A stretch of 64,000 nt of DNA from Verrucomicrobiaceae bacterium (GTDB lineage Bacteria > Verrucomicrobiota > Verrucomicrobiia > Verrucomicrobiales > Akkermansiaceae), in the NCBI GenBank assembly GCA_027486655.1, contig JAIXOR010000013.1:1-64000 (forward strand), written 5' to 3'. Shown one piece after another: positions 18,456-27,492 of this stretch (within the stretch, counting starts at the first letter, position 1; each line of letters starts with the position of its first letter). Both the position numbers and the translations under genes were made by a program. The notes beneath the pieces were generated by a model. It made no database searches. It saw only the letters and a program-made list of their open reading frames with translations, and had not been told where the DNA came from.

Positions 18456-19010
18456 TCAGGGTTGGCCGGATTTTTCTTCCGGAGCGGCGGGGGGTGCCGG
18501 GGCATCCGCCGGCTTGGGAGCCTCCGCTGCGGGAGCAGGGGCCGCAGGTGCGGACTCGGCCGGAGCGGGAGCCGGAGCGGGAGCCGGAGTTGGGGCCGGA
18601 GCGGGAGCCGGTGGCGTGGTGGCGTCGGCGGGCTTGGAATCGGCGGGAAGCTCTTCGGCGAGCGATTTCGGCTGGGTGGCTTCCTCGGGTTTTTTCTCCT
18701 CCACCTTGGCGGCTGGGGTCTTCGGAGCGAGCATGGAAATCTTCTTGTTCTTGTGGCCGATCAGAACGGCCAGCGTGAGGCTCAGGATGAAGAACAGCGA
18801 ACCGAGATAAACGGTGCCGCGTTGGAGCACGTTGGTGGTGCGGGCACCGAAGACCTGATCCGTCACGCCGGCTCCGAAGGCGGCTCCAAGCCCTTCCTGT
18901 TTCGGGCGCTGCATGAGGATGACAAGGGTCATCAACAGGCAGACAATGACGAAGATCACCAACAAGAGGTTGATGCTGATGGAAAGCCAGTCGATCGCGG
19001 CAAGAGTCAT
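18456..19010 (-). CDS. secG: Preprotein translocase subunit SecG with Pro/Ala-rich tail
   Basis: A 184-aa protein. Residues 1-85 form the usual two-helix SecG unit of the SecYEG channel, with the conserved LMQRPKQEGLGAAFGAG stretch between the helices. A roughly 100-residue tail follows: Lys/Glu-rich, then mostly Pro-Ala dipeptides. Typical SecG is 70-110 aa, so the tail is an extension. The ATG at 19010 was chosen because the longer frame (to 19085) adds unrelated residues. Confidence 0.93.
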   Translation of the reverse strand: MTLAAIDWLSISINLLLVIFVIVCLLMTLVILMQRPKQEGLGAAFGAGVTDQVFGARTTNVLQRGTVYLGSLFFILSLTLAVLIGHKNKKISMLAPKTPAAKVEEKKPEEATQPKSLAEELPADSKPADATTPPAPAPAPTPAPAPAPAPAESAPAAPAPAAEAPKPADAPAPPAAPEEKSGQP

Positions 19011-19086
19011 GGGCGCGGGACTATGGGGGGGCGTCTCCGCCTTGTAAAGCGGGGAGTTGCCGGGTTTTTCCGTCCGCCGGGGCATG

Positions 19087-19119
19087 GAAAAGGCCGGCCG
19101 GATGGATTCCGGCCGGCCT
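19087..19119 (-). terminator. Rho-independent terminator of the hibernation factor gene
   Basis: A perfect 12-bp stem (19091-19102 with 19108-19119) and 5-nt loop, followed on the minus strand by TTTTCC. It lies 26 bp past the stop at 19146. Confidence 0.85.
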
Positions 19120-19145
19120 CGAAGCCGGGTGGGCCGGGCAAGGGC

Positions 19146-19742
19146 TCAGAGATCGCCTTCCTTGATGTCGATGGCGGCGTATTCCCCGTCCTTGCGGCGG
19201 TACACGATGGTCAGGCAACCGCGGCGGGCGCTCTTGTAGAGAACGAAGGGCCGGTCGGAGAGTTCCAACTGCATGATGGCGTCCTCCTTGTACATCGTGC
19301 GGATCCCATACTTGTCCGGATGCACGATGTAGGGGACGGGATCGGCCTCGGCGTCCTCTGGGTGGTCCAGCACTTCCTCGTTGAAGTAGCGTTCCTCGAG
19401 GTGGCGGATCGACTCGTTGCGGTGCGGGCGGTTCTTCTTGAGCAGCCGCGTCTTGTGCTTGCGCATGCGGCGGGCGATTTTCTCGATCGTCTCGTCGAGC
19501 GCGGCGTACATGTCCTTGCCCTCGGTGTGCGCCTCGATGGTGATGTGGTTGGCGCAGAAGAGGATGATCTCAGCGACATGACGGTTTTTCTGAACGTCGA
19601 GAATGGCTTTCGCTTCGATGATCCGCGGGTAGTCGAGGTGCAGACCCTCGATCTTCTTGTGGGCATGGGCGCGGAGTGCATCGGTCACTTGTTCGTGCCG
19701 GACCGTGACGGTGATCGGCAGATTGACGTTGGCGGTTTGCAT
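19146..19742 (-). CDS. hpf: Ribosome hibernation-promoting factor, long form
   Basis: A 198-aa protein. The N-terminal HPF/RaiA domain (about 1-105, VRHEQVTDALRAHAHKKI...) is followed by a basic linker and the C-terminal dimerisation domain (about 135-195, DRPFVLYKSARRG). Long-form HPF dimerises 70S ribosomes into inactive 100S particles in stationary phase. Monocistronic: its own terminator follows, and a 164-bp gap precedes it. Confidence 0.95.
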   Translation of the reverse strand: MQTANVNLPITVTVRHEQVTDALRAHAHKKIEGLHLDYPRIIEAKAILDVQKNRHVAEIILFCANHITIEAHTEGKDMYAALDETIEKIARRMRKHKTRLLKKNRPHRNESIRHLEERYFNEEVLDHPEDAEADPVPYIVHPDKYGIRTMYKEDAIMQLELSDRPFVLYKSARRGCLTIVYRRKDGEYAAIDIKEGDL

Positions 19743-19906
19743 GATGGTTATGTTAGGTTTGGGTGTATGGATGGAAGTTTCATCTCCCCTATCCGTTGAT
19801 CACCCTGAACGAGAATCGTGCAAAACGCCACGTTCTTCTTCGGAAAAATTCCGCGGATCCAGTCATCGCGGGGGTTGACAAGGCGGCGTCTTGCGCAAGG
19901 CCGGGA

Positions 19907-21433
19907 TCACTCCGGACGGGTGAGGTCCTCGAAGCTAGGGACCTTGCCGGGTGCCGGGTTTTCGGACGACTTCCTGGCGGCGTCGTAGAGCTCGCGGAAG
20001 TTGTCCACCGGGGAGTTGGTGGATCCGCTGACGGTCAGGTCGAGCCAGCGGTAGCCTTCCTTGGCAGGGCCGAAGAGGGCGTCGAGCTTCTGGTTGCGGG
20101 AAGACTTGATCATGGCCTCGGCCACGCCCAGCTCAAGCTTGCCGGAAAGGCCGCGGGCGGGGTTCTGGGTGAGGTTGGCAACGAGCGAAAGCCGGCCCTT
20201 GCTCTGCATGCTGAGGTCGCCGAGGACGATCGATCCACCCTTCCTGCGCAGGGTGCCGGTGACGTCGGCGTCGAAGACCGGCCGTTCGAACCACTCGTCT
20301 TCGAGAAGCTGTGCGATGTGGGTGAGGAAAGGGAACCCCGTTACTTCGAAGTCGGTGGCGAGAGTGCTGCGGAAATCGACGGCCAGCGAGCCATCGGCGG
20401 CGGATCCCGGCGTGAAGGTGAGGTAATTCGATTTGGCGGAGGACACCGAGTCCACGCGTCCGTTGAAAAGTCGCCCTAGGTCGCTTCCGGCGATGCCGGA
20501 AAGGAGGAACGAATCCAGATGCACGTTCAGGCTTGCGGCTCGATCGGTGCGGTAGGGCGAGATTGTTCCGGACAACTCGAATTCTCCGCGGTTGTCGGTC
20601 TCGTGGTGGAGGCGCATGCCGATGACGTCGACGTCCTGGCCGCGGAACTCGATGTGGGAGCGGTCCATGCGCAGCGGTTGCCAGCCGGGCAGGCCGACTT
20701 CGCCACGGTTGAGGAGGAGCTGGGGCAGTCCGCTGGAGTTGACGGCCTCGAAGGAGGCTTCCGAGTTGTTCATCCAGATCAGCGGTGCGTCGGCGTCGCC
20801 GATTCGCACTTCCATTTTTCCGATGGCGTAGCGCTTGAAGCGGATTTTGCCGAGCAGCGAGGGATCGGCCGTTTCGGTGGCCGGCTTGGAGAGGTCTGGA
20901 ATGCGGATGAAAAGCTGGCCCTGATTGGCTTTCACTTCCTCGCCGACCATGGATTTCCCGAGGAAGCTGGCGGGGAAGATTTCCGCGCTGATTCCCCGCG
21001 TGAAGAGCTTGGAGAGCGTGTTGCCCTCCGGCCAGTCCAGCTGCATGACGTTGGCGTTGGCGCTGGTCGGATTCATGCGGAACTGCTGGAGATCCACCTT
21101 GGCTCCGGTGCTTGCGGCGATCCTATTGACCAGCGTATCGCGGAACGTTGCGCTGTTGGCGTAAACGATGGCCGCGCCCGCTGCGAACAGGGCCAGCAGC
21201 ATGAGAATCAGAGCACCGGATACCTGGATCATCCGCGCGCGGCGGGTCTCCCGGAGTTCGTCCTTGTGGGGTTGGTGGCTGCGGCGCTTGCGTTTCCGCA
21301 CGCGGATCGCCTGGGTGCCGTCCGAGCGGGTGACGAGCTCCCCGTTTTCGATGGGATCCTCGGCCGGGCGGTTCTTGAGACGCTCCATCATCTCATCGAT
21401 GGAGTATTTTTCCGGCTCGCTGTGGGCGGACAT
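19907..21433 (-). CDS. AsmA-like inner-membrane protein
   Basis: A 508-aa protein with a charged cytoplasmic N-terminus (about 75 aa, rich in Arg/Lys), one transmembrane helix and a long beta-rich periplasmic region of AsmA/TamB-like pattern; no catalytic motif. It starts 42 bp after the secretin stop (or 9 bp if the GTG at 21466 is used), so the two genes probably form an operon and this protein may work with the secretin at the envelope. The exact family is uncertain. Confidence 0.7.
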   Translation of the reverse strand: MSAHSEPEKYSIDEMMERLKNRPAEDPIENGELVTRSDGTQAIRVRKRKRRSHQPHKDELRETRRARMIQVSGALILMLLALFAAGAAIVYANSATFRDTLVNRIAASTGAKVDLQQFRMNPTSANANVMQLDWPEGNTLSKLFTRGISAEIFPASFLGKSMVGEEVKANQGQLFIRIPDLSKPATETADPSLLGKIRFKRYAIGKMEVRIGDADAPLIWMNNSEASFEAVNSSGLPQLLLNRGEVGLPGWQPLRMDRSHIEFRGQDVDVIGMRLHHETDNRGEFELSGTISPYRTDRAASLNVHLDSFLLSGIAGSDLGRLFNGRVDSVSSAKSNYLTFTPGSAADGSLAVDFRSTLATDFEVTGFPFLTHIAQLLEDEWFERPVFDADVTGTLRRKGGSIVLGDLSMQSKGRLSLVANLTQNPARGLSGKLELGVAEAMIKSSRNQKLDALFGPAKEGYRWLDLTVSGSTNSPVDNFRELYDAARKSSENPAPGKVPSFEDLTRPE

Positions 21434-21475
21434 GTTCGGAGTGGACGGGAGGGAATAAGGACTCACCCGCGGGCA

Positions 21476-23896
21476 TCAACGGTCCCGATACGGCCGGCCG
21501 GTGGGATCCACCAACTCGACGTGCACCAGGAAAATGATCGCGGTGTTGACCGGCTTTTTCGCGGTCGATGAGAAAAGCCTGCCGAGCACGGGCACATTGC
21601 CGAGCACGGGCACCTTGTCCTCCACATTCTGGATGCTGGAGGCCATGAGTCCGCCGATGGCGATGGTGGCCCCGTCCGCCACGGTGATCTGGGTGTTCGT
21701 GCGCTGGGCGCTGAAGACCGGCATCAGGATGGCGTTCTCCGAGATGGTCACGGTCTCGATCTGGCCGAGAAGCCCCTGGGTGGCGGTCTGGATGGGGTTG
21801 CCGTAATTGACGAATCCGTCGAAGTCGGAGAACGAGGGATTGATGGTGAGATCGACGTAGCGCTTGTTGGCGTCTGCAACGGGAAGCACCTCCAGTTGGA
21901 TGCCGACCGGCTTGGTTTCAAAGGCGGTCGGAGTGGCCGGGGTGACGGGAGCTCCCCCGCCGACGCCCACGGAATTCGGCAGCTCGGGGGGCTCGTACTC
22001 GGTGGGATAGATGAACTCGCGAAGCACTTCCACGGTGGCCTGCTGGCCGCTGCGGGTGACCGTTGAGGGTTTGGCCATGATGTCCACGCCCTTCTTCTGA
22101 TCGAGCCCCCTCATGATCATCTGGGCCTGGCCGTCCGAGAACAAACCGGTCACCGAGAGGACTCCGGGGGCCACGGTGTTCTGTTGGGCGCGTCCCGGGT
22201 TGTTGATCAGGTTGTCGATCGAGTTGTTGCTGATGGCTCCATCTCCGGAGCGCAGACCGTTGGTCATGACGCCCGGGTTGGCGATCGCGGTGGGGTCGTT
22301 GGAGAGTCCGGGCAGCGTGGTGCCGTTCACCGGGCTGACGAAATCCCCGCTGGTGCGGGCCATGCCGTTGCCGACGGTTCCTCCTCCGCCGAAAACATTG
22401 TTGGCGCTGAGAGCGAAGGGGCTGACGAGCCAGTCGAAACCGAGCTCCTCAAGGTGGGTCTGCTCGGTGCGGATCATGGTGACGCGCACGGAGACCAGAA
22501 CGGGCTCGGTTTGAGTCATCGCCGCCACGATCTGGGAGATCAGGTCCTGATTGGTCGCGGTGTTGACGATGCGGAGCGTGTTGTTGATGTAGCTGGCGCT
22601 GGAGCCCTCCGGGAAGGAGACGCCCTGGCGGGTGAGGGCCTCCTGGGCGGACAGGCGCTTGGTCAGCAGACCTTTGTCGGCGGAAGGCTCGCCAAAGGGA
22701 TCGTCCGAGGATCCGCTGCCTCCGGCACCGGCACTCAGCGAGGTGAGGAAATCCGGAGGAACCCGGTAAGTGCGCGCCACCAGCTCGCCATCCGTGGAGC
22801 CGGCGGGGGAAATCACCACGGCGAACTCGTCGGTCTTGAACGACGTTTGCGTCATGTCGGTGAGAATCTTCAGCACGTGGCGCAGCGGCACGTTGGAAAG
22901 CTGGAGATCGAACTTGAGCGAGCGGATGCGCTTGGCGGCTTCGGAGTCAGGTGGTCCGAGGTTGACGGTGATATTCACTCCCGAGTCCGCACCGCCGGCG
23001 ATGTCCGGACGCCGCGAGGCGTTGCGAAGGAAGTCGACCGCTTCGTCGATCGTCGCCTGATCCATCAGGATTTTGGGGATGATGATGCTGTCGAGCTTCG
23101 CATCGACGGTCATTTCCGGCGCATCGAGGCCGGATGCTCCCGGATCCCCCGGGCCATCGCCGAGATCGGGGGCGGGCACCTGGTTCGACCATGCGGCCTC
23201 CACCTGTCCGAGCATCTCGGAGCGGGCGTGGTCGTAAGCGGCTTTCTGGTAGCCGCTCTTTGCGGCGGCCACCCGTTCCATGCCGCGGCGGGCGGCGGAA
23301 TTGGTCGGATCGATGCGAAGCACATCCTGATAGACCTTCACCGCTTCATCGAATTTCCCGAGATTGTAGGCTCCATCCGCGGTGTAAAGAAGGCGGCGTA
23401 CCTGATCGACATTCTTCGTGTGCTCGGCGTCGAGCGCGGGATTGGTGCGGATGGGGTCATCGAGCTGTGCCCGAAAGTTGAGAGCGCCCGGATCGTTCGG
23501 GGCCACTCCCTCCGCAAGGACCTTGTCCACGGTTTCCTTCGCCGCCTTAACGTCGCCTTTGCGTGAGAGTTCCCTCGCACGTTCCACGGATGCCTGGGCA
23601 TAGCGCTCGGTGGTCGCCCGGCGGAGCTCTGCGGAGACCGGTGCGTCCGGCAGCAGGTCACGGGCTCCCGCGTAAGCCTCGACGGCTTCCGCGTAGCGGC
23701 CGCCTTGATAGGCTTCATCGCCCTTGCGGAGCAGTTCCTGCGCTTCCTCGACGGCGGTGCTGCGCTTGGCGAGTTCGGAATCGGCGAGTGCCGCCGGGCG
23801 AGCCGTCTCGCCGCCGTGAAGCGGTCCTGCCAGCAGTGCTGCTGCCAACAGGGCGGCCCGGCCGCGGATCGGAAGAATGGGTTTGAAATTCGCCAT
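21476..23896 (-). CDS. Outer-membrane secretin with TPR domain (Amuc_1098-like pilus/type II system)
   Basis: An 806-aa protein: signal peptide, TPR-like repeats (about 40-240), secretin N-domains (STN-like around 330-370, LRHVLKILTDMTQTSF) and a C-terminal secretin channel ending with the VPVLGNVPVLGRLFSS motif typical of GspD/PilQ. The TPR-plus-secretin layout and size match the Akkermansia Amuc_1098 family of type IV pilus-like systems. The companion genes of that locus (1099-1102) are not next to it; the only partner visible is the AsmA-like gene downstream. Confidence 0.88.
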   Translation of the reverse strand: MANFKPILPIRGRAALLAAALLAGPLHGGETARPAALADSELAKRSTAVEEAQELLRKGDEAYQGGRYAEAVEAYAGARDLLPDAPVSAELRRATTERYAQASVERARELSRKGDVKAAKETVDKVLAEGVAPNDPGALNFRAQLDDPIRTNPALDAEHTKNVDQVRRLLYTADGAYNLGKFDEAVKVYQDVLRIDPTNSAARRGMERVAAAKSGYQKAAYDHARSEMLGQVEAAWSNQVPAPDLGDGPGDPGASGLDAPEMTVDAKLDSIIIPKILMDQATIDEAVDFLRNASRRPDIAGGADSGVNITVNLGPPDSEAAKRIRSLKFDLQLSNVPLRHVLKILTDMTQTSFKTDEFAVVISPAGSTDGELVARTYRVPPDFLTSLSAGAGGSGSSDDPFGEPSADKGLLTKRLSAQEALTRQGVSFPEGSSASYINNTLRIVNTATNQDLISQIVAAMTQTEPVLVSVRVTMIRTEQTHLEELGFDWLVSPFALSANNVFGGGGTVGNGMARTSGDFVSPVNGTTLPGLSNDPTAIANPGVMTNGLRSGDGAISNNSIDNLINNPGRAQQNTVAPGVLSVTGLFSDGQAQMIMRGLDQKKGVDIMAKPSTVTRSGQQATVEVLREFIYPTEYEPPELPNSVGVGGGAPVTPATPTAFETKPVGIQLEVLPVADANKRYVDLTINPSFSDFDGFVNYGNPIQTATQGLLGQIETVTISENAILMPVFSAQRTNTQITVADGATIAIGGLMASSIQNVEDKVPVLGNVPVLGRLFSSTAKKPVNTAIIFLVHVELVDPTGRPYRDR

Positions 23897-23960
23897 GCGG
23901 ATACTCGCCGGGAGCTTTAGAGGAGGATCGCCGGGAGCGTAAGCGCAAAATCCGGAAAAT

Positions 23961-24080
23961 TCACTTTTTCATCAGACCGGGAAATTCAAGCTGCACTTCG
24001 ATCCGGCGGGGCTGCACGAACCGTTTCCTGAGGCAGGCGGGCAGATGGCTCCTGAAACGCGGGAGGAAGCGGTCGATCAT
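23961..24080 (-). CDS. Possible 39-aa basic small protein
   Basis: A short ORF, ATG at 24080 to TGA, rich in Arg, Phe and Pro, in the 223-bp gap between ribF and the secretin gene. No recognisable family and no clear ribosome site. Recorded as a candidate only; the gap shows nothing else. Confidence 0.2.
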   Translation of the reverse strand: MIDRFLPRFRSHLPACLRKRFVQPRRIEVQLEFPGLMKK

Positions 24081-24119
24081 GGGTAGAATTGTGTTCACCT
24101 GAAAAGTGTTCAAGAGAAC

Positions 24120-25070
24120 TCAATCCGAGTCAAGCGCGGGATTTGCGAGCAGGGCGCGAGCAGCGGTTGAGTCCACCTCGATTTGGGACCGGAGCGCTTC
24201 CACGGAGCTGAATCGGATTTCCGGCCGGAGGTGCCGCACGAAACGCACTTCGAGATTCTGACCATAGAGGTCCGCAGAGAGGTCGAAAAGGTGCACCTCG
24301 AGAAGGCGGCTCTCTCCGTCCACGGTGGGGCGCAGGCCCAGATTGGCCACGCCATCGGCCCAGAGACCGTTCTCAAGCCTTGCTTTCACGGCCCAAACAC
24401 CGTCCGGCGGCATCTGCGCGTCCCCGGGGTCGAGGTTGGCGGTGGGGAATCCGAGTTTTCCTCCCAATTGGCGGCCGTGGATCACTTTTCGGCTCACCGA
24501 GTAGGGGCGGCCCAGCATGCCTGCGGCGGCATCCAGATTGCCATCGCGGATCGCCTGGCGGATGCGGGTGCTGCTGATGCGTTCACCCTCGAACATGATC
24601 GGTGCGAGCGTGTGCAGTTGGTAGCCTTTTTCCTCGGATTTTGCCTTCAGGAAATTCATGTCGCCAGCGCGGTTGCGGCCGAAGCGCCAGTCCTCGCCGA
24701 CCGAGATCGAGCCCACGCGGCCCCGGGTGAGGAGATCCAGAAAATCGCTGGCCTCCATTGAGGCGAGCGCGAGATCGAAATGCAGCGCCACGCAGTGGTC
24801 GATGCCCAGTGCGGCCACGATCCGGGCCTTGTGTTCGAGCGTGGCCAGCAGGGAAGAGGGGGCCTTGGAGGGAGCGAGCACCCGGATCGGATGGGGGTCA
24901 AAGGTCACCAACACCGCAGGTCCGGATTGCGCGCGGGCGGCATGAACGGCACTGGCGATCACCGCCTGATGGCCCAGGTGCACGCCATCAAAAACTCCGA
25001 GTGCCAGATGCAGCGGTTCACCCTTTGCATCGATCTCATCCAGGGAGCTGAGAAGGCGTGGCGCTTCCAT
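24120..25070 (-). CDS. ribF: Bifunctional riboflavin kinase / FMN adenylyltransferase
   Basis: A 316-aa protein of normal RibF length. The N-terminal nucleotidyltransferase half begins with GVFDGVHLGHQ and includes the ISSTRIRQAI motif; the C-terminal flavokinase half has GRQLGGKLGFPTANL. It converts riboflavin to FMN and then FAD. The ATG at 25070 puts 22 residues before the FDGVH motif, as in E. coli RibF; the ATG at 25094 overlaps the upstream stop (ATGA) and may also be used. Likely co-transcribed with the metallopeptidase gene. Confidence 0.95.
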   Translation of the reverse strand: MEAPRLLSSLDEIDAKGEPLHLALGVFDGVHLGHQAVIASAVHAARAQSGPAVLVTFDPHPIRVLAPSKAPSSLLATLEHKARIVAALGIDHCVALHFDLALASMEASDFLDLLTRGRVGSISVGEDWRFGRNRAGDMNFLKAKSEEKGYQLHTLAPIMFEGERISSTRIRQAIRDGNLDAAAGMLGRPYSVSRKVIHGRQLGGKLGFPTANLDPGDAQMPPDGVWAVKARLENGLWADGVANLGLRPTVDGESRLLEVHLFDLSADLYGQNLEVRFVRHLRPEIRFSSVEALRSQIEVDSTAARALLANPALDSD

Positions 25071-25090
25071 GGCGGTTCCGGAGCACGAAT

Positions 25091-25456
25091 TCATTCAAGC
25101 CCGCGTTCGGAGACTTCGTCCTCGTCCCAGCCAAGATAATGGCCGAGTTCGTGGAGGAACGTGGTCCCCACCTCGTCGCGGAAGTCCTGCTCGTCCTCCT
25201 CCACCCAGTCCCAAAGATTCTCCAGAAAAAGCCGGATCCGCGGCATGTCGGCGGGATCGGATTCCTCCATCGCGCTTGGTCCTTCGAACAGGCCCAGTTC
25301 GTCTCCCACCAGGTCGGAGTCGAACGGGCCATCACCGGGTTTTTTCTCAAACGAAACGGGCACGTGGTCCGCCGCTTTTTTCACATCGTCCGGAAGCACA
25401 CTTACCAGCGATTTCAGTTCCTCGTCCGCCCAGCGGCTCAGTGTTTCAAAGTTCAT
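25091..25456 (-). CDS. Small zincin-like metallopeptidase-family protein
   Basis: A 121-aa acidic protein with HELGH at 102-106 followed by Asp111 (YLGWDEDEV), the HExxHxxGxxD arrangement of the minimal zincin family PF06262. Activity is unproven for most members. Its TGA overlaps a possible ribF start (ATGA), indicating coupling. The ATG at 25456 is preferred over one at 25486. Confidence 0.85.
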   Translation of the reverse strand: MNFETLSRWADEELKSLVSVLPDDVKKAADHVPVSFEKKPGDGPFDSDLVGDELGLFEGPSAMEESDPADMPRIRLFLENLWDWVEEDEQDFRDEVGTTFLHELGHYLGWDEDEVSERGLE

Positions 25457-25502
25457 GGATGATTGGTTTCTGATGGATCTGCGCATGCGCCCCCCAAACG
25501 GG

Positions 25503-26258
25503 TCACGGTGCGCGAAAGCGGCGCGTGGTCACGCTGCCACCGCCGCAGGGGGCCCCGAGCCGTTCCGGCCGGTCCACCCGGGAAAAGCGGAATCGTTCAT
25601 TGCCGGCCATCGCGGGCAGTCGGACCAGCGCACCGACGCCGATCGCCGCCAAGGCCAGCAGGGTGAGCCCGCCCACGGTGAGCAGGGCGAGACGCAGCGA
25701 CCTGCCTGCGGGAAGCGGAGCCTTGCGGCGCTGGAAATAATTGTCGAACTCCCGAACCAGGTTCCCCATCAAGGCCTCCACATAGGCCTCGGGAGCGAGG
25801 CTTTCCTCGGTGGCCTCCCGCGCCCGCATCAGGATGGCTGCCGTCTCATGCGTCGGCACCAGGCTTGCGGGGGCCTCGTCCGGAGCCGCGTTTCCGATGT
25901 CGCGGCCGAATCCAAGGCTGCGGTTGTCCGATTCATACACCACCACCAGCCCGTCGCCCATGGGCAGCCATGCCTGCTGCAAGCGGGCGGCCAACTCCGG
26001 GGCGGAGGTCGCGATCAATACCGGCTCCACCAACAGATAAATTTTGAAACCATGCTCCGCCTCCAGTTGGCGGACTTGCTCGGAGATCCGCTTCAAAGCC
26101 CCGGAATCCCGGGTGAAAAACCCGTTCTCGTCGCGCACTCCGTAGTCCGGCGGCTTCGAGTTGGCGCTTTTCGAGAGCCACTCCGGCAACTCCTGCGCAC
26201 GGGCAGAACCCGCCCATGCGAGAATTCCCAGTCCGACCACGAGAAACAGACGCCACAT
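25503..26258 (-). CDS. TPM-domain membrane protein (YgcG-like)
   Basis: A 251-aa protein: signal peptide, TPM domain (about 44-190, including DGLVVVYESDNRSLGFGRDIG), one transmembrane helix near residues 190-215 and a short C-terminal tail. TPM proteins sit at the membrane or thylakoid and have been linked to repair or phosphatase-like roles; no specific role can be assigned here. The GTG at 26270 would add four residues. Confidence 0.8.
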   Translation of the reverse strand: MWRLFLVVGLGILAWAGSARAQELPEWLSKSANSKPPDYGVRDENGFFTRDSGALKRISEQVRQLEAEHGFKIYLLVEPVLIATSAPELAARLQQAWLPMGDGLVVVYESDNRSLGFGRDIGNAAPDEAPASLVPTHETAAILMRAREATEESLAPEAYVEALMGNLVREFDNYFQRRKAPLPAGRSLRLALLTVGGLTLLALAAIGVGALVRLPAMAGNERFRFSRVDRPERLGAPCGGGSVTTRRFRAP

Positions 26259-26389
26259 CCGGCACGACACTGCTCGATTCCCTTTCCGCTGACAAGCCGC
26301 GACTGCGTTCCGGAGCAGGCGGCCCCGTATTCATCCGATATCCATCCACCCTTGCTCACTCTACGGCCTGTCTCCCCGCCACCACCCAC

Positions 26390-26422
26390 AAAAAAAAGAG
26401 CGGCCGCTTGCGCGACCGCTCT
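26390..26422 (-). terminator. Strong rho-independent terminator
   Basis: Stem AGAGCGG/CCGCTCT (26397-26403 with 26416-26422), followed on the minus strand by an eight-T run (26390-26397 read in reverse). It ends the porin transcript 36 bp past its stop. Confidence 0.88.
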
Positions 26423-26457
26423 CATGAGAGGGTTGAAGTCTTACGACTCCGCCCGGA

Positions 26458-27183
26458 TCAGAAGCTGACGTTGAGCATCGAACCGGCAACGAACTCGTTG
26501 TCGGTGGAGGCCCAGCTGCTTCCGGCGGACTCGCCGAGGCCGATGGACAGGGCGACGAACGGGGAAAGCTTGGCGCGATCCACGAAGCCCCAGTCGAGGG
26601 AGGCCTTGGTGGTCCAGGCGGTGAAGTCACCACCTTCGACGAGGTAGCCCACGTTCGTGCCGACGTTGAGGGTCAGGCAGGAGTTGAGCTCGAAGCTGCG
26701 CGAAAGGGCGAGCTCGGTGTAGCCGTCGGTGTCGCCACCGTTGGTGCTGTCCACATCCCAGTAGTAGGTGAGCGAAGCGGAAGCGAAACCAAGGTCACGC
26801 GAAGCCTGGAAGTAAACTTCCTGGTTGTCGGCGCCGAGGCTGGCGACGTTCCAGTAGTAAATGTAGCCCACGGCGGCGGTCGCGAAACCGAGGTCACGGG
26901 AGGCTTCAAGGTAGAAGTCCACTTCGTTGTCGGTGTCGTTGCCGGTGGTGGAGGAGGCGTCGAAAGCGGAACCCCAGACGCCGGCGCTCAGGCCGAAATC
27001 GTTGTACTTGCCGGCCACGTCGACTCCGACTTCGGAGAGATCGTCACCGAGGTCAAGGCCGCGCCACAGGTACTGGCTGGAGTAACCGGTGTGGATTTCG
27101 TATTCGACTTCCGCGGAGGCAGTGCCGGCCACAAGGGCGGAGGCAGCGGCCAGGGCGCCAATGGTTTTGCAGTAGTTTTGCAT
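26458..27183 (-). CDS. TorF/Gcw_chp-family outer-membrane porin-like protein
   Basis: A 241-aa protein with a signal peptide (ends ...AGTASA), the YSSQYLWRGLDLGD stretch near the mature N-terminus that marks the Gcw_chp/TorF family, alternating beta-strand pattern and a C-terminal Phe (LNVSF). An outer-membrane barrel of unknown cargo. Start at ATG 27183; the longer frame (27273) would precede the signal peptide with unrelated residues. It lies divergent to the ammonium transporter gene. Confidence 0.85.
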   Translation of the reverse strand: MQNYCKTIGALAAASALVAGTASAEVEYEIHTGYSSQYLWRGLDLGDDLSEVGVDVAGKYNDFGLSAGVWGSAFDASSTTGNDTDNEVDFYLEASRDLGFATAAVGYIYYWNVASLGADNQEVYFQASRDLGFASASLTYYWDVDSTNGGDTDGYTELALSRSFELNSCLTLNVGTNVGYLVEGGDFTAWTTKASLDWGFVDRAKLSPFVALSIGLGESAGSSWASTDNEFVAGSMLNVSF

Positions 27184-27350
27184 CGTGTTGTGTTGGTTTT
27201 CGGTTGCTGCTTGCGTCCTTGGCTGCGCCGGAGTCGGAACAGACAAGAGCGATTCGGAATGTGCTTTCCTCATGTCAAAATTTTAACCGGAGGAATTCCG
27301 TCGAGGGAAAATTTAACTTTTCTTAACGAAATGTCCAGAAATATTTGACA

Positions 27351-27365
27351 CGGATCGGCGATCCG
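27351..27365. promoter_or_regulatory. Inverted repeat upstream of amt
   Basis: CGGATC and GATCCG arms with a 3-nt spacer form a 15-bp dyad, about 140 bp before the predicted amt transcription start. That distance suits an enhancer-binding protein acting with sigma-54, but I do not recognise the motif. Confidence 0.35.
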
Positions 27366-27475
27366 CATGGCTGTGGGTTACTGATGAGGCTGGGGTATGG
27401 CAAGCGAGAATCTGACTTTGGTGGAATTTCCTTCAGGTGAAACCGCAGGCCTCATGAAATCGACGAATGGAGATC

Positions 27476-27492
27476 TTGGCACGGCGTTTGCT
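27476..27492 (+). promoter_or_regulatory. Sigma-54 (-24/-12) promoter of amt
   Basis: TTGGCAC, five bases, then TTGCT: the GG and GC dinucleotides are 12 bp apart, matching the RpoN consensus TGGCAC-N5-TTGCW exactly. Predicted transcription start is near 27503, giving a leader of about 65 nt before the amt ATG. Nitrogen control through RpoN and an NtrC-type activator is inferred. The rest of the 27184-27567 gap shows only the dyad at 27351-27365. Confidence 0.85.

Noticed and set aside
17382..19799. An 805-aa plus-strand frame across rhomboid, secG and hpf
   Set aside because: It crosses three real minus-strand genes and a clear terminator; no domain seen.
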